Below are positions 24,573 to 26,393 of a DNA stretch of 26,393 nt, in pieces. The stretch is taken from contig BNTV01000068.1 of the NCBI GenBank assembly GCA_025996865.1, positions 1 through 26,393 of the forward strand, in the 5' to 3' direction. The notes beneath the pieces were generated by a model. That model was given only the letters and a program-made list of their open reading frames with translations. It was not told the DNA's origin and did not search any database. Both the position numbers and the translations under genes were made by a program. The first letter of the stretch is position 1, and each line of letters starts with the position of its first letter. This DNA is from Bacteroidia bacterium (GTDB lineage Bacteria; Bacteroidota; Bacteroidia; Bacteroidales; Azobacteroidaceae).

Positions 24573-25689
24573 ACAAACAATAACAAGGAATTTAATTAAC
24601 ATTCCCGGTTGGCATACTAATCGGAAAATTGTTGTAATTGAAAGTGATGATTGGGGTTCCATTCGTATGCCGTCTAAAGAAGCATACAATTTTCTATTAA
24701 AAAAAGGAATAAAGGTTGATAAATGTCATTATTGTAAATATGACTCTCTTGCAAGCGATACGGATTTATCATTGTTATATGAAGTATTAACATCATTCAA
24801 AGATATAAATAATAATCATCCAATTATTACTGCCAATTCGGTATTGGTTAATCCTGATTTTTACAAGATAAAACAAGCAAACTATCAAGAGTATTATTAT
24901 CAGACATTTACTGAAACATTAAAAAACTATCCTCATCATACTCATTCTTTTGAGTTATGGCAGGAAGGTATAAATAAAAATATTTTCTATCCGCAATATC
25001 ATGGGAGAGAACATCTAAATGTAAACAGATGGTTGAATTCATTAAGAAACAATTCCAAAGAGACAATTTTAGCTTTTGAACAAAATATATTTGGATTGAG
25101 CACTAATATTGTACATGAAAATCGCAAGAGTTTTATGGCAGCCTATGATTTAGATGAAATTAATGATATAAAAAAGCAATCTGCAATTATCCAAGAAGGC
25201 TTGTTTTTGTTTAAAGAGATATTAGGGTATAGTCCGGTGTCATTTATTGCACCCAATTATACGTGGTATTCGGATTTGGAAAAAATACTTTTTGATAATA
25301 AAATATTATCAATTCAAGGATTACATTTGCATCGTGACGCATCAATAGGGGAAAAAAAGCAATTAAAATTCAGATATATAGGACAAAAAAATAAATCAGG
25401 ACTATCTTCTTTAGTGAGAAATGTTTTTTTCGAACCTTCAGAAAATACAAATAAAGATTGGAAGGATACTTGTTTATCCGAAATTGAAAGAGCTTTTCGT
25501 TGGAAAAAGCCGGCAATAATCTGTTCTCACAGAGTAAATTTCATAGGGGAAATTGAAGAAAAAAACAGAAATAACAATTTACAATTGCTATCTAAGTTAC
25601 TTTCTTCAATATTGGCAAAATGGCCTGATGTTGAATTTTTGTCCAGTGCTGATTTAACAAAATTATTTGAAGATAATGGAAGACAGTAA
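24562..25689 (+). CDS. Polysaccharide deacetylase-like protein, right-arm copy
   Basis: Identical to 705-1832. SDDWGS (28-33) and HGREH (147-151) suggest the deacetylase barrel superfamily. It overlaps capG by 11 bases and the CapA-like gene by 14. Confidence 0.7.
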   Translation: MNIKQTITRNLINIPGWHTNRKIVVIESDDWGSIRMPSKEAYNFLLKKGIKVDKCHYCKYDSLASDTDLSLLYEVLTSFKDINNNHPIITANSVLVNPDFYKIKQANYQEYYYQTFTETLKNYPHHTHSFELWQEGINKNIFYPQYHGREHLNVNRWLNSLRNNSKETILAFEQNIFGLSTNIVHENRKSFMAAYDLDEINDIKKQSAIIQEGLFLFKEILGYSPVSFIAPNYTWYSDLEKILFDNKILSIQGLHLHRDASIGEKKQLKFRYIGQKNKSGLSSLVRNVFFEPSENTNKDWKDTCLSEIERAFRWKKPAIICSHRVNFIGEIEEKNRNNNLQLLSKLLSSILAKWPDVEFLSSADLTKLFEDNGRQ

Positions 25690-26393
25690 AACTATCTTTA
25701 TTGCAGGGGATTATGCTCCTGTTAATAGGACGGAAAGATTATCGAAAGAGGGAAAATATACTGAGATTTTTGGGAATATTTTACCCTATATTCAACAGGC
25801 TGATTATTCTGTTATTAATTTAGAATGTCCATTAACAAATGAAAAATCACCTATATTGAAAACAGGCCCCGCATTGTATGCTGATGAGAGTTGTATCAAT
25901 AGCTTGAAATATGCAGGGATAGATCTTGTTACATTAGCAAATAATCACATATTGGACCAAGGATATAATGGACTAAAAAACACATTGGATCTTTGCAACA
26001 AAAATAAAATAAATACTGTTGGGGCAGGCTTAACAAGAAAAGAAGCAAGTTCAATATTTTATTCTGAAATAAAGAAAACTACAATTGCCTTCCTCTCTAT
26101 AGCAGAAAATGAATGGTCTACTATACAGGATAATGAATATGGAGCAAATGCCTTGAATTTGGTTGATAATTATAATTCAATAATTGAAGCAAAAAAAAAT
26201 GCAGATATAGTCATTGTTATAGTACACGGAGGATATGAAACTTACAATTTACCAAGTATCCGAATGCAAAGAACATATCGCTTTTTCATTGATGCCGGTG
26301 CCGATATTGTAGTTGGACATCATACGCATTGTGTTAGTGGCTATGAATACTATAAAGGCAAACCTGTTGTTTACAGCTTAGGGAACTTTGTTT
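25676..26393 (+). CDS. CapA-like protein, right-arm copy, cut by window edge
   Basis: Mirror of 1-718. The ATG is at 25676. The motifs AGDYAPVN, INLECPLT, LANNHILDQG and VVGHHTHC are visible, and the sequence is cut just after YSLGNFV, so the C-terminal part is missing at this end exactly as at the other. Confidence 0.85.
   Translation, partial: MEDSKTIFIAGDYAPVNRTERLSKEGKYTEIFGNILPYIQQADYSVINLECPLTNEKSPILKTGPALYADESCINSLKYAGIDLVTLANNHILDQGYNGLKNTLDLCNKNKINTVGAGLTRKEASSIFYSEIKKTTIAFLSIAENEWSTIQDNEYGANALNLVDNYNSIIEAKKNADIVIVIVHGGYETYNLPSIRMQRTYRFFIDAGADIVVGHHTHCVSGYEYYKGKPVVYSLGNFV

Larger units (their letters stand above)
13313..26393. repeat. Right arm of a 13,081-bp inverted repeat
   Basis: This is the reverse complement of 1-13081. 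It reaches the last base of the window just as the left arm reaches the first, so the whole window is a palindrome with a short unique centre. That is what a complete contig built by walking in and back out along the same DNA would look like. Confidence 0.97.

Noticed and set aside
705..25689. Two functional copies of the capsule operon giving double dosage
   Set aside because: The copies appear identical down to the base and arise from a joint that looks artefactual, so a true second copy is not supported.
1..26393. A natural linear replicon with palindromic arms, or a composite element with inverted flanks
   Set aside because: There is no telomere-like hairpin, origin, integrase or transposase. 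The centre is ordinary coding sequence of one metabolic gene, and the outer ends cut through a CapA-like gene rather than ending at a boundary.

Overview
The window is a capsule or O-antigen type polysaccharide locus from an AT-rich member of the Bacteroidota. That placement rests on a Bacteroides-type promoter (TAnnTTTG with an upstream TTG), on weak or absent Shine-Dalgarno sequences, and on the gene families and their wording; no RNA gene or other marker is present to fix a genus. The dominant structural fact is that the whole window is one giant inverted repeat. Bases 1-13081 are the reverse complement of 13313-26393, with only 231 bases (13082-13312) between them, and the axis falls on the exact middle of the window (x pairs with 26394-x). 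All genes except one therefore occur twice, minus strand on the left and plus strand on the right, transcribed outward from the centre.

One arm, read in its direction of transcription from the centre, contains these genes. First come the 3' end of a TviC/WbpP-type UDP-HexNAc 4-epimerase (only in the spacer) and a TviB/WbpO-type UDP-HexNAc 6-dehydrogenase that carries a small palindromic element in frame. Next is an AlbA_2/GHKL/winged-helix regulator-like gene with its own promoter and a 12-bp tandem repeat, followed by a decayed fragment of a second dehydrogenase fused to the tail of a broken SGNH-hydrolase gene. Then come a hexapeptide O-acetyltransferase, a Wzy polymerase, a Wzx flippase, a GT4 glycosyltransferase, the CapE/CapF/CapG (FnlABC) trio for UDP-N-acetyl-L-fucosamine, a polysaccharide-deacetylase-like protein, and a CapA-like protein cut by the window edge. 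Genes from the acetyltransferase onward are separated by a few bases or overlap by 4-14, so they look like one operon.

Together the genes predict a Wzx/Wzy-dependent polysaccharide whose repeat unit contains L-FucNAc and an N-acetylhexosaminuronic acid (GlcNAcA/GalNAcA), probably O-acetylated. No initiating phosphoglycosyltransferase and no export or chain-length genes are in the window, so the locus is incomplete.

The palindrome is best explained as an artefact (fold-back read, amplification chimera or assembler walking both strands). It turns around inside one gene at a short microhomology (GTATT), has no mobile element at its centre, ends symmetrically at both window ends, and destroys an otherwise normal epimerase gene. 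The biologically real points of interest lie inside one arm: the recombination scar at the dehydrogenase fragment and SGNH remnant, the inserted AlbA_2-type gene, and the palindromic element inserted in frame in the dehydrogenase. I found no convincing new defence or mobile system, CRISPR array, tRNA or rRNA. No stretch of more than 300 bases lacks a gene.
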